The notes beneath the pieces were generated by a model. It was given only the letters and a program-made list of their open reading frames with translations, did not search any database and was not told where the DNA came from. Shown piece by piece: positions 25,766-34,003 of a DNA stretch of 64,000 bases (positions are counted from its first letter, which is position 1; each line of letters starts with the position of its first letter). The stretch is from Lachnospiraceae bacterium (lineage in GTDB: Bacteria; Bacillota_A; Clostridia; Lachnospirales; Lachnospiraceae), in the NCBI GenBank assembly GCA_009911175.1, contig QXWX01000018.1:17556-81555 (forward strand). The letters run 5' to 3'. Position numbers and translations under genes: made by a program.

Positions 25766-25968
25766 GAGGTTATAACACTATGCTTTAATCTGTGAAAAGA
25801 TGAGAATTTTCGGAATACTTAACAGTAAGTGATCCAAAAAAATATGGTATCTGGTAAATTCTGTATAAATTTGCTGCGCTGTTGTCTTGCTTCTGAACAA
25901 TGATTATAATATGGTTTAATCACCATTATTTAAGCAATGCTGTAATAGATATATTGGGGGAAAGAAAT
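25766..25968. other. AT-rich spacer after the cassette
   Basis: No gene. A TATAAT at about 25909 might serve the following decayed gene. I see no strong terminator after the methyltransferase. Confidence 0.3.
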
Positions 25969-26604
25969 ATGGATAATGAGCTAGAGAGTGTAAAGTTAAG
26001 GAAAATCCAGTGGTAAATTCGGTTCTTTTAGCGCTGATAAAAGCAATTCCGGTTATTGAAGAGTTATTAGATTCTTCAATAGATAAATCTTTAGAAAATT
26101 TTCAACAGAAAAAGGAATAAGAACTGGTAGATATAATCTTAAAAAATTCTCATTCTATTACATCTGATATGGTTAATGATGTCGAATTTATCGTTAACTA
26201 TGCGAGAGCGAAGGAGGCTGTAAGAAGACTTGCAACTAATGATAAAGTGAAATTTTTTGGCAATCTTATACGAAATGGTTATTTGTCAGGTAGACATATT
26301 CAAAGCAGTATCTTTGATGAATATGTAAATATATTAGATAGTATGTCATACCGGGAAATCTTATATTTGGTTGATTATAAGAAATATTGCGAAGATTGTT
26401 CCAAAAAGAGTAAGTCATCAAGACGTGAATATAATAAATTCTCACAATTTTGTAAAGATTATTCACAAAAAAAATTACACAAAGAGAAATTTATTTTGTG
26501 TTTATGTATCTTGAACAAACAGGATTTATAGAAGAGGAATTTGAAACGGAACCTGGGGATGTGGATGAAAATGATAATACATTTTATGGTTTTGAAAATG
26601 AATG
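25969..26604 (+). pseudogene. Decayed hypothetical gene (two frameshifts and a stop)
   Basis: A start ATG at 25969 with GGGGGAAAG upstream gives only 15 codons. The coding signal then continues in another frame from about 26010 (VNSVLLALIKAIPVIEELLD), meets a TAA at 26118-26120, continues in the same frame (LVDIILKNSHSITSDMV) to about 26500, then shifts again to a frame ending EPGDVDENDNTFYGFENE at 26604. Together this is one protein of about 205 residues without a known domain. The residue patterns are those of a soluble cytoplasmic protein frequent in mobile Firmicute DNA. Confidence 0.65.
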
Positions 26605-26939
26605 AGTAAAAGTAATGTAGTGGCTTCTTCTGTCAAAGAGGAGGCTATTTATATTTAGTAGTGGAATAGGGCTACTTAATATACAGGGCATAGGGAAAAA
26701 TGTGTATGAAGTAGAGGGAAAAAATGTAATGACTGGCAGGGAGGAGTGATGTCTCCAGAAGCCGGTTTTTTGTTGGGAATAAATCAGAGGATAGGTAGGA
26801 ATGCACAGTTTTAAACACAGATTATTGGTACATTTTGTGGATTGCTTTCCAGCAGGAAAGTGGTATCGTATGATGCTTAATGTAGGATGCATTAAAAAAA
26901 GAATAATACATATATAAAGATTCAGGCAGTGGAAGGGAT
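26605..26939. other. Gene-free stretch with dispersed repeats
   Basis: This holds copy B of the repeat shared with 15434-15515, and a 26808-26890 segment resembling 28227-28305 (TGCACAGTTT, GTGGATNGCTTTCCA and GGTATC blocks in the same order). Probably relics of the same family of mobile DNA. No supportable gene. Confidence 0.4.
26660..26755 (+). repeat. Imperfect dispersed repeat, copy B
   Basis: Same-orientation partner of 15434-15515: a 28-base exact core and similar flanks, with a 13-base insertion after the core. Confidence 0.7.
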
Positions 26940-27125
26940 ATGACAGTCACATATCAGGGAGAAACATATCAGACTGTTAAGTCGTTAGCAGAAGCCTATA
27001 AGGTGGATTATGTACGATTATGGAAACTGCTGAAAGAGAAGTGGCCTGTGGAAGATGCCATGAAGGTCCGCATGGACAGAATATCAGGAGGGAAAAACAT
27101 TTCTGGAATATTTCCGGCTGGTTAA
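26940..27125 (+). CDS. Small helix-turn-helix-like protein, probably truncated
   Basis: A 61-aa frame. VKSLAEAYKVDYVRLWKLLK looks like a helix-turn-helix of the kind that starts mobile-element regulators. Coding-like sequence appears to continue in another frame (27020-27373, ending KKKPKREMER), suggesting a frameshift near 27070. No strong ribosome site. Function unknown. Confidence 0.35.
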   Translation: MTVTYQGETYQTVKSLAEAYKVDYVRLWKLLKEKWPVEDAMKVRMDRISGGKNISGIFPAG

Positions 27126-27482
27126 GCAACTGCGGGAGGAGTCTGGTTGGCCAAAAGATTGGGTGTGAGGTGGAAACATATTCCGATGGCGAAAGGGGGA
27201 TAGCCAAAGAACGGATGGCAGCGGCATACGGAATAAAATACCGGATAGAAAAAACAGACGGTTCAGTATTTACTGCATATGACTCGAATCTGGAAGTCAT
27301 ACGAAGGCCGGAACGGAAGGTGAAAAGTTGTAACAGATCCAAAAAGAAGCCCAAAAGGGAAATGGAGCGGTAAGGAATCCACTGCGGTAGCCTGTAAATC
27401 CAAAGGCAGGAAAAATCTACTTGAATACAAACATAAGTTCCGTTATGATATAGTATAAAATGACAGATTGAGGAAGATGGAA

Positions 27483-28037
27483 ATGAGTGAAACAAATGTA
27501 TTTGAGGAATGCCCTGTATACAAATCGGAGCATTTCCTGCTGAGATAAATGGGGATGGAGGACGCGGAAGGACTTTTCCAATGCTACAGCAACCCGGAGG
27601 CTGCAAAGTATTTTAACGGAGACTGCTGCGGCGATGATTTTTATTATACGGATTTCTGCAAGTTTGTGAAATGCATGGAGTTTTGGGAAAGCAGGTATCA
27701 GGAAAAGGATTTTGTCCGTTTTACGGTCATAGACATTGAACTGGAGAAAATTATCGGAATGGCAGAGGTCTGTCCTTCTTATAAGTATTCAGTGGATGGA
27801 AACTGCATGGGGATCCTGCGGCTGGACCTCCTGCCCGAGTTTGAGAACAGGGAAGATATCCAGGAACTGATGGAATTGCTCCTGGAACATGTATATGAAG
27901 ATTTCCAGGTATGCTCCGTGATCATGAAAGCACAGGAGGATGCGCTGGTCAGGAGAAATGTACTGAAAGACCTGTACTTTGTTCCAGCCCGGGATGAGTG
28001 CAGTATTCCGTTTAAGGATTATTTTATCCGTTATTGA
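27483..28037 (+). pseudogene. GNAT-like acetyltransferase with an early stop
   Basis: The gene starts at 27483 (MSETNVFEECPVYKSEHFLLR), meets TAA at 27546-27548, and continues in the same frame (MEDAEGLFQCYSNPEAAKYF) to 28037. A GNAT-type layout is visible: the R-[stop]-M-x-x-x-D-A-x-x-L-F opening, a central strand with FTVIDIELEKIIGMAEV and a C-terminal FVPARDE. A single base change would repair it. Re-initiation at 27549 could yield a 162-aa product, but no ribosome site precedes it. Confidence 0.65.
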
Positions 28038-28622
28038 GGGCAGATGAAATAGATAAAAATGAATAGGGAAAAGAATGCCGGAGACAGCAGATGCAGTGTA
28101 ACCTTATGGTCAGAAAACTGTATCTGCTTTTTGCTTTCAAATGTAATGGGGGTAGGGAAGAGATGCAGGTTATAAGGCTGCCGCTTAGATCTGGGTTTTC
28201 CAACGCTGGATGAAGCAGCCCTTTGTCATATCTGCACAGTTTCCGGGATTCAGGTTTGTCAGGTTCCGTGGATGGCTTTCCACTTTAGAAGCTGGTATCA
28301 TGTCGTACCTGAAGCAGAGGAAATTATAGAAAGGAGAAAGATGACATGCTGGAATGCGACATGGATAAACAGTGGGCAGAGTCATTGTCACTATGGGTGG
28401 ACCGGAAGGTGGTCACGTACCTGGAAGAAAACCATTCCCAGTTTGAAGGTAAGCGATGAATAACCTATCGTTTTTACAAATCCTGAAATCTATGCGATAA
28501 TTCCCTTACAGGAGAAGCCCCTGCCAATTCCCAGGTTTCTGCATTCAGGGCCTGTTGTGCGTCAGATCATTCCACCGCCCTATGCACGCTTACTCCAAAT
28601 CAATAGGAAGAGGTGAGCTTTT
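28038..28622. other. Gene-free scar before IS66
   Basis: There are only short open stretches (28210-28329 and 28272-28463) without ribosome sites. The 28227-28305 part resembles 26808-26890, so this is degraded repeated mobile DNA. The start of the IS66 element must lie near 28570, but I could not fix its terminal repeat. Confidence 0.35.
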
Positions 28623-29015
28623 ATGGCTCAAAAACGTATCAAACGTACCGATCAGGAATGGTTCGAGCTGATCAAGGACTGTAAATCCAGCAGCTTGAAA
28701 GTCAAAACCTGGTGTGAACAGCACGGGATCACCGCAAAGGCACTGGATTACCATACCCGCCGCCTTCGCCAGAATGGCTATGCGATCCCGCAAAAAATCG
28801 CACCGACTGTTCCGTATGAAAAGCATGAAATCGTCTGCCTGGATGTTCCACAAAATATATCCGGCACAAAAGCAGCGTCTTTTGCTTTGAACCCCCAGTC
28901 TGTCCATCCCATGGTACTCCACCTTGATTTCCACGGAGTACATATGGAAATCTCCAATGATGCGGCGCAGGAAACCATCACAAAAACCCTCCTCGCGCTG
29001 CAGAACCTGTGTTAG
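28623..29015 (+). CDS. tnpA: IS66-family accessory protein TnpA
   Basis: A 130-aa IS66 Orf1: helix-turn-helix front (WFELIKDCKSSSLKVKTWCEQHGITAKALDYHTRRL) and a variable tail. It is needed with TnpB and TnpC for IS66 transposition. AGAGGTGAG precedes the ATG. It overlaps tnpB by 7 bp. Confidence 0.85.
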   Translation: MAQKRIKRTDQEWFELIKDCKSSSLKVKTWCEQHGITAKALDYHTRRLRQNGYAIPQKIAPTVPYEKHEIVCLDVPQNISGTKAASFALNPQSVHPMVLHLDFHGVHMEISNDAAQETITKTLLALQNLC

Positions 29016-29362
29016 GCAATCTTTCCGGAGTATCAAAGCTCTGTCTCATTACAGGGCGTACCGACATGCGGCTTTCGATCAATGGCCTCATGGCGGTCCT
29101 CCGGGATACTTATCAGCTGGATCCTTATGCAAACACTCTGTATCTTTTCTGCGGCAAAAAGGCCGACCGGCTCAAAGCGCTGTATCATGATAAAAATGGT
29201 TTCGTACTGCTTTATATGCGGCTGGATGCCGGGCGTTTTCAATGGCCGCGCAGCGCGTCCGAAGCGCGGATGCTTACCCGGCAGGAATACCGGTGGCTGA
29301 TGGAAGGACTCTCCATCGACCAGCCCAGGGCGCTGCGCCCTTCTCAGAAAAGGGATTTCTAA
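29009..29362 (+). CDS. tnpB: IS66-family accessory protein TnpB
   Basis: A 117-aa IS66 Orf2: SKLCLITGRTDMRLSINGL, NTLYLFCGKKADRLKALYHDK, GFVLLYMRLD, GRFQWPRS. Complete by comparison with the usual 115-120 residues. Start is a GTG overlapping tnpA. Confidence 0.9.
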   Translation: MLGNLSGVSKLCLITGRTDMRLSINGLMAVLRDTYQLDPYANTLYLFCGKKADRLKALYHDKNGFVLLYMRLDAGRFQWPRSASEARMLTRQEYRWLMEGLSIDQPRALRPSQKRDF

Positions 29363-29430
29363 GCCGGATTTGTGAAAAACAGAGAATTTAAAAATCTTTT
29401 TTCGGTTCTGCACGGCCAAAAAAAGAACGG

Positions 29431-29552
29431 TTATCCACACTGCCGCAGATTTTCAGGAGCGTGATCCACAAACAGGCGCCTGGCGGAGGGTTTTTGTGGA
29501 TCACAGTTCCGGAAACCGGTGGATAACTCTGTATTTTTAGAAGTTATCCACA
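29431..29552. promoter_or_regulatory. Cluster of DnaA-box-like sequences in IS66
   Basis: TTATCCACA occurs exactly at 29431-29439 and 29544-29552. TGATCCACA (29462-29470) and TGTGGATCA (29495-29503) lie in a perfect 12-bp inverted repeat around the palindrome CAGGCGCCTG. GTGGATAACT (29519-29528) is inverted to AGTTATCCAC (29542-29551). The five boxes lie within 122 bp of the tnpB-tnpC gap. Confidence 0.5.
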
Positions 29553-29656
29553 CATCAGGAGTTCGTCAAAATGCCGATGGATGTATCCGGGGCAGTTTGC
29601 AGACCGCCATAGTTTCCACTATAATAAAGGGACAAGAAAAGAAGGAGGAACATCCT

Positions 29657-30265
29657 ATGGTGGAGCATACGGAAGATTTGATCAGGCTCTTATATAAAAC
29701 AATTGAACAAAAAGACGACCAGATCCAGAAACTCCCGGTCAGAGAGATCCGCTGTCCGATACCGGAAGGGGAGAGGCCGTGTCCGGATTGTGGCACTCCG
29801 ATGGAGACGATCACCTGGCAGTTTGTGCGGGAAGAGCTTCGGATCACTCCCGCAAAGGTAGAACGGATCCGCTACATGCAGGAGGTCCTTGCATGCCCGG
29901 TCTGCCGTGAGGAGGATACCGGCACGATCGTCAAGGCGCCGGTACCCACCGCCCTGCTGGCACACAGTCCGGCTTCGCCGTCTATGGCTGCCTTCGTCAT
30001 GTATCAGAAGTTCCTGAATTCGGTTCCTTTCTACCGCCAGGAAATGGACTGGCTCCAAATGGGAACCCCGCTGGCCAGGGAAACCACCTCAAACTGGTGT
30101 ATCAAATGCGCGCTGGCCTATTTCGAACCTGTTTATGACCGGCTTCATGAATATCTTGTAAAACGCGGGATCCTCCATGCGGATGAGACGGTCTGCCAGG
30201 TTCTCCACGAAACAGGGAAAACAGCATCTTCAAACTCTTATATGTGTTATGTGCTGAGTTTTTGA
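29657..30265 (+). pseudogene. tnpC: IS66 transposase TnpC, truncated and internally deleted
   Basis: The ATG at 29657 follows GAAGGAGG. The protein shows the IS66 leader (RLLYKTIEQKDDQIQKL), a zinc-finger-like CPDCGTPMETI, and the core ARETTSNWCIKCA and LHADETVCQVLHE with the first catalytic acid. It ends at residue 202 in a foreign tail after SNSYM, far short of the usual 500 residues, and the stretch after IQKL seems shortened. The truncation point near 30240 marks later DNA rearrangement next to the recombinase module. Confidence 0.85.
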
Positions 30266-30474
30266 GAAAGGCCGGGATCCACAAGAATGCTGTATTTCAG
30301 CCATTTATCCCAAAAACTCATAACATAATTATTTATCTTGCATTCTGAATGAAATCAGGCATATCCTGATTTTTTGAATGCGATTGCTCAAGTGTATTCG
30401 GTATATTTGTTTCCGCTTTTCTTTCTTTCAATATCTTTGAAACAGAGCCTTGATGGATACGCAGATAAGGTTTA

Positions 30475-30606
30475 TGACAAGCTTGTCATAAAAACTACAT
30501 CGATTATATGCCAAGAAGGTTGGATGCTGCAAATGAAGAATTTTTCAGCCAGCAGGAAGAAAGCCTTGCGGCAGGGTTGAAGAAAGGGGACGGAGATGGA
30601 GAATAA
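30475..30606 (+). pseudogene. C-terminal relic of an upstream tyrosine recombinase (TnpA-like)
   Basis: The frame HKNYIDYMPRRLDAANEEFF followed by a Gln/Glu tail ending at TAA 30604-30606 overlaps the start of the intact recombinase by 11 bp. Position and tail type fit the end of the first recombinase of a Tn554-like tnpA-tnpB-tnpC operon; the rest is lost, probably through IS66-linked deletion. Confidence 0.5.
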
Positions 30607-32104
30607 AGTTTCCATTTGTGAGATGGAATGCTTTCGGAAAGCTCCGCAGGCTCAGAAAGACAGGGTAACCGCGAACCTGATTTTCGATATGGAAAAACTT
30701 CCGACAGAAGAGATGAGAACAGAGTTCCGTCAATTCTTAATGGAAAGAGAAAAAAATATATCTGTTGCAACAATGATGAAGGAACGGATATATTACAATA
30801 TGATATGCCGGTTTTTGAAGGATGGGGGAAGCCGGATCAAAAGTTTTCAGGACAAGACTTTAGAGGAATGGCTGAGAAAACTGAACGTATGGCTTATGCA
30901 GCAGGGGCTGTCACGGACTGAACGGGGAATCAGCGTGTATGGGAAAGAAGACATCAAGCCATCAAGAGTGATCACATATTTCCGAAAAATACATTTTTTT
31001 ACGCAAGCGAAAGATACGAGGAGGGAAACAGCGAAAGATATATGGGATTTAAGAAAAATAGATGTCCCATATAAGGAAAATATAATTAAGAATTTTGAGA
31101 CGTTGAATTTTAAAAATATCATACAGCCTGATATAAGGGAGGAAACAAAAAAAGCGGTGCTGCGGCATTTACAATATGAAGCGCTGGCTACGATTTCTAA
31201 GGAGTTGACTGCTATACGCCGGATGTCAAAATACTTGGATAAACATTATCCGAAAGTGAAATCCTGCATGGATATCAACAGAAAAATTCTTGAAGTATAT
31301 CTGATCTATCTCCAGGTAGAGGATACCGGGGTGAACAATTTCAGAAGTGACTTGACGAGGTTAAGAGCGCTGCTGGAAACCATTGGGAAAATTTATGGAG
31401 CCAGCCATCTGGAAAACCTGTTTTTAAATACAGATATTCCGCATCCGGTTAGGACAGAATTAAAATCCTATAGTGATGAGGAGTTGAAAAGATTTAATGC
31501 CGCATTTGTAAAAATGGAGGAACAGATGTGTCGGCTCATGGTCATCCACCAAATGCTTGGGACAAGGATATCCGATACCCTGACGCTGCAGACAGATTGC
31601 CTGTATGAGCTGGAAGGGCGGCCAATGATACGCATCCATCAAATGAAAACAGACACATTTGTCAAAAATATTAGCGCAGAACTGGAAATTCTGATCCAGA
31701 AAGCAATCCAGTATACGAAAAAGAAATATGGGGAAACGAAGTTTATCTTTGTAGATGAAAAGAATCCGGAGAGACCTCTGCAATACAGTACGGTGCAAAG
31801 TCGTGTGATGATAATGGTACAAAAAGAAGATTTGCGGGATGATAAGGGGCAGTTATTCGGATTTGGCACTCATATGTTCCGTCACTGCTATGGAATCCTT
31901 CTGACAGAGATGCATTATGACGATTGGACCATCGCAAAGCTGCTCGGACACCGGAGTATAAAAAATGTGAAGTATTACAGGAAAATGAGCCTACAGATTC
32001 TGGCGGATGAGACGAGGGAAGTCCGGGAACGGAAGAGTAAACTGATAGAAAAATATTTAGACGGATGGGGCGAAGAATATGAACAAGTACGACAACATGA
32101 TTGA
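30596..32104 (+). CDS. Tyrosine recombinase (Tn554 TnpB-like)
   Basis: A 502-aa site-specific recombinase. The catalytic set is visible: Arg324 in LGTRISD, His426/Arg429 in HMFRHCYG, His452 in LGHRS and Tyr461 in KYYRKM. The 300-residue N-terminal part is a long helical DNA-binding region as in Tn554-type enzymes. Overlaps the downstream small gene by 26 bp. It is intact and could act on the element's ends, but Tn554 needs two recombinases and the upstream one is a relic. Confidence 0.88.
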   Translation: MENKVSICEMECFRKAPQAQKDRVTANLIFDMEKLPTEEMRTEFRQFLMEREKNISVATMMKERIYYNMICRFLKDGGSRIKSFQDKTLEEWLRKLNVWLMQQGLSRTERGISVYGKEDIKPSRVITYFRKIHFFTQAKDTRRETAKDIWDLRKIDVPYKENIIKNFETLNFKNIIQPDIREETKKAVLRHLQYEALATISKELTAIRRMSKYLDKHYPKVKSCMDINRKILEVYLIYLQVEDTGVNNFRSDLTRLRALLETIGKIYGASHLENLFLNTDIPHPVRTELKSYSDEELKRFNAAFVKMEEQMCRLMVIHQMLGTRISDTLTLQTDCLYELEGRPMIRIHQMKTDTFVKNISAELEILIQKAIQYTKKKYGETKFIFVDEKNPERPLQYSTVQSRVMIMVQKEDLRDDKGQLFGFGTHMFRHCYGILLTEMHYDDWTIAKLLGHRSIKNVKYYRKMSLQILADETREVRERKSKLIEKYLDGWGEEYEQVRQHD

Positions 32105-32459
32105 AAAGAACCGGAAAGTCAGTGAGGAAAAAATAGCGAGGGCAAAAAGCGCAATCCGGGAAATGATTGAGGAAGAAGAGAAGGTTACAATCCCAAAGCT
32201 GATGAAGAAAACGGGGCTGTCGAGGGGATTTTTTTATAAGAATCCGATAGTACGCAAAGAGATCGACCGGGCACTGGATCTCCAGGCAGGGATGGTGGAC
32301 AGCAAGCGGAAGGTTCTGGATATGGTGATGGAGAACCGAATCGAACTGCTGGAGCAGACGATCACAAAACTGAAGAAAGAAAACGCAGAATTGAAGCAGC
32401 AGAATGAAAAGCAGCAGAAGTTGCTGAACAAGAAGAATCTGAGTATATTGAAGTCATAA
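32079..32459 (+). CDS. TnpC/DUF6262-like small transposon protein
   Basis: A 126-aa protein. N-terminal helices (EEKIARAKSAIREMIEEEE), a helix-turn-helix (VTIPKLMKKTGLSRGFFYKN), and a C-terminal coiled coil (LEQTITKLKKENAELKQQNE). This is the layout of the accessory protein encoded after the recombinases in Tn554-family elements, where TnpC influences insertion efficiency and orientation. It is the last gene before the right junction. Confidence 0.82.
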   Translation: MNKYDNMIEKNRKVSEEKIARAKSAIREMIEEEEKVTIPKLMKKTGLSRGFFYKNPIVRKEIDRALDLQAGMVDSKRKVLDMVMENRIELLEQTITKLKKENAELKQQNEKQQKLLNKKNLSILKS

Positions 32460-32480
32460 GGTGAAAACAGAAAACTATGT

Positions 32481-32519
32481 AGAACCAAGTGGGCATGCGG
32501 GAAGCATGCCTGTGGTTCT
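32481..32519. terminator. Strong hairpin near the right end of the element
   Basis: AGAACCA (32481-32487) pairs with TGGTTCT (32513-32519), and inside it GGCATGC with GCATGCC. No T-run follows, so it may be a weak terminator or a recombinase-recognised structure. Confidence 0.5.
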
Positions 32520-32672
32520 GTTGAAGATATAGAGATAGGAAGTGAGGCGTTATCCAGAGGGATGGCGCCTGCTTTTTGGGGAGTTAGAGGGATTTTGGGA
32601 AAGGATACACATTACACAAATGTGTATGCCGCTAAATTCAGTGTTTTCAAGGCATGAGGGAGATGGGGTACA

Positions 32673-32683
32673 GATTATGGATG
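32673..32683 (+). repeat. Right junction copy of the 11-bp direct repeat
   Basis: GATTATGGATG, followed by AGCCGAC, which continues the ATPase codons for EPT. Partner of 15373-15383. Confidence 0.85.
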
Positions 32684-33066
32684 AGCCGACAAGCGGACTC
32701 GATCCCTTTATGCGGAAGCAGTTTATCCGCATTTTGAAAACATATATGGAGGCGGGAAGCAGGGCTGTCTTTTATTCCACGCACAACACGACAGATTTAG
32801 ATCAATCCGCGGATATGCTGATCATGATACATGCAGGAACTATTTTATTTGAAGAGAACAAAGATGCGCTGCTGGAGAAATTCAGAATCGTTAAAGGCGA
32901 TGTAAAACTGCTGCCGGGTATACAGCCCTTCATGCTGAGTTTTGACAAAAGTAATTATGGTTTTACCGGCATTACGGACAAAGCTGAAAAAATCAAAGCA
33001 GCATATCCGGAGGTTCTGATCGAAAGAGCTGCAATAGAGGATATTATGCTTGCATATATAAAGTAG
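32684..33066 (+). pseudogene. ABC transporter ATPase, 3' half (interrupted)
   Basis: EPTSGLDPFMRKQFI (Walker B glutamate and D-loop), STHNTTDLDQ (switch histidine) and a 100-residue C-terminal domain ending IEDIMLAYIK. It fuses in frame and without gap or overlap to 14921-15383 once the element is removed, giving a 281-aa YtrB-like ATPase. An open frame from 32542 runs into it through element DNA but has no start worth trusting. Confidence 0.92.
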
Positions 33067-33210
33067 CGTAAAGAATCGTTTAAGTAAATGACATGGAAAC
33101 GGCGCCTGTCCAACCGCACAGCCGGCATATTTTTCGCAGACAGGCAATGATGCATCTGTGCAGGTTGGGTGTGGTATACAACAATCAGATTCAAAGGAGC
33201 GTGAATCAAA

Positions 33211-33852
33211 ATGATAATGACATTGGTAAAAAAAGACATCATGATTATAAAAGGATATGCTTTGGCAGAAATTGCAATTGCAGTCGGAATCCCTCTGATA
33301 ATCGCAAACAGGCAGCCGCAAATGGGCGGAATGACAGGACTTTTGATGGCGACTTTGATTGTCTCACTAACCTTTAACCTGGCGGTTTCGGGAAAGGAAA
33401 ATCAATATCCGAAAGCGACCGCTCTGCTTTCATCTACCCCATATATGAGGAATAGGGTGGTTGCGGCAAAATACATCTTATACATTATAATCTATCTGTT
33501 CTGCTGTATTGTGTCGTTCGCTGAAATGAAATTCATTCCGGAACTCAGGGTGGAATCCTTTGCTCAATCCGCGGCGTTTGTTTTTCTCTCTCAGGCGATT
33601 GGGATGGGAATTTTCCTGCCAATACAGTACAAACTTGGCTATGGAAAAACAAGATACTTATGCTTTTTGTTTTATCTGTATCCTTTTGCTGTAGATGTAA
33701 TGAAACAGATGCGGCTGTTTGAAAGCTTCGGGTATTTGCGCCATTCCAATACGGGGACTTCAGCTATGATATTGTTTGCTGCCGGATTGGCAGTTTGGAT
33801 CATTTCTTTTGAAATTTCGAAAAAGATATTTGACGGGAAGGACTTAGTATAA
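33211..33852 (+). CDS. ABC-2-type transporter permease
   Basis: A 213-aa membrane protein with about six hydrophobic spans (for example YALAEIAIAVGIPLIIA, YILYIIIYLFCCIVSF, MILFAAGLAVWIISF), typical of short ABC-2 permeases paired with YtrB-like ATPases. GGAG lies before the ATG. The 144 bp between the ATPase and this gene hold an inverted repeat CCAACCGCACAG/CTGTGCAGGTTGG (about 33102-33168). With the ATPase split by the element the exporter should be non-functional, and transcription from the GntR promoter no longer reaches this gene directly. Confidence 0.82.
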   Translation: MIMTLVKKDIMIIKGYALAEIAIAVGIPLIIANRQPQMGGMTGLLMATLIVSLTFNLAVSGKENQYPKATALLSSTPYMRNRVVAAKYILYIIIYLFCCIVSFAEMKFIPELRVESFAQSAAFVFLSQAIGMGIFLPIQYKLGYGKTRYLCFLFYLYPFAVDVMKQMRLFESFGYLRHSNTGTSAMILFAAGLAVWIISFEISKKIFDGKDLV

Positions 33853-33893
33853 AGTGAACCGTGTGAAACGGCCGGATATCCGGAGGAAAGAGA

Positions 33894-33950
33894 GAATCCC
33901 CTTGTATTTCAGGACTTTGAGAAAGGCATAAAGTACAAGGGATTCCCTTT
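33894..33950. terminator. Bidirectional terminator
   Basis: GAATCCC-CTTGTA (33894-33906) pairs with TACAAG-GGATTC (33934-33945), followed by CCCTTTT. It lies between the ABC permease and the convergent DUF4179 gene. Confidence 0.7.
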
Positions 33951-34003
33951 TCCTTGGGAATCAGGGAAAAAACGGTATGGACCGTCAGTCCCGTGAAAAA
34001 ACA

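Larger units (their letters stand above)
15373..32683 (+). mobile_element. 17.3-kb Tn554-like element inserted in an ABC ATPase gene
   Basis: Its borders are set by the split ATPase gene: 11-bp GATTATGGATG at each edge and 17,300 bp between equivalent points. The right end carries a tyrosine recombinase (30596-32104), a small TnpC/DUF6262-like protein (32079-32459) and a relic of another recombinase just before them, which matches the tnpA-tnpB-tnpC order of Tn554-family transposons. No terminal inverted repeat is visible, also as in Tn554. Cargo is the AT-rich nine-gene cassette at 17.9-25.8 kb. IS982, IS66 and group II intron relics show it is an old, composite island. Whether it can still move is doubtful, since the upstream recombinase is truncated. 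Confidence 0.82.

Noticed and set aside
32542..32672. N-terminal part of an open frame that runs into the ATPase 3' half
   Set aside because: It lies inside the mobile element, has no ribosome site, and its residues bear no relation to an ATPase; only the part from 32684 is genuine.
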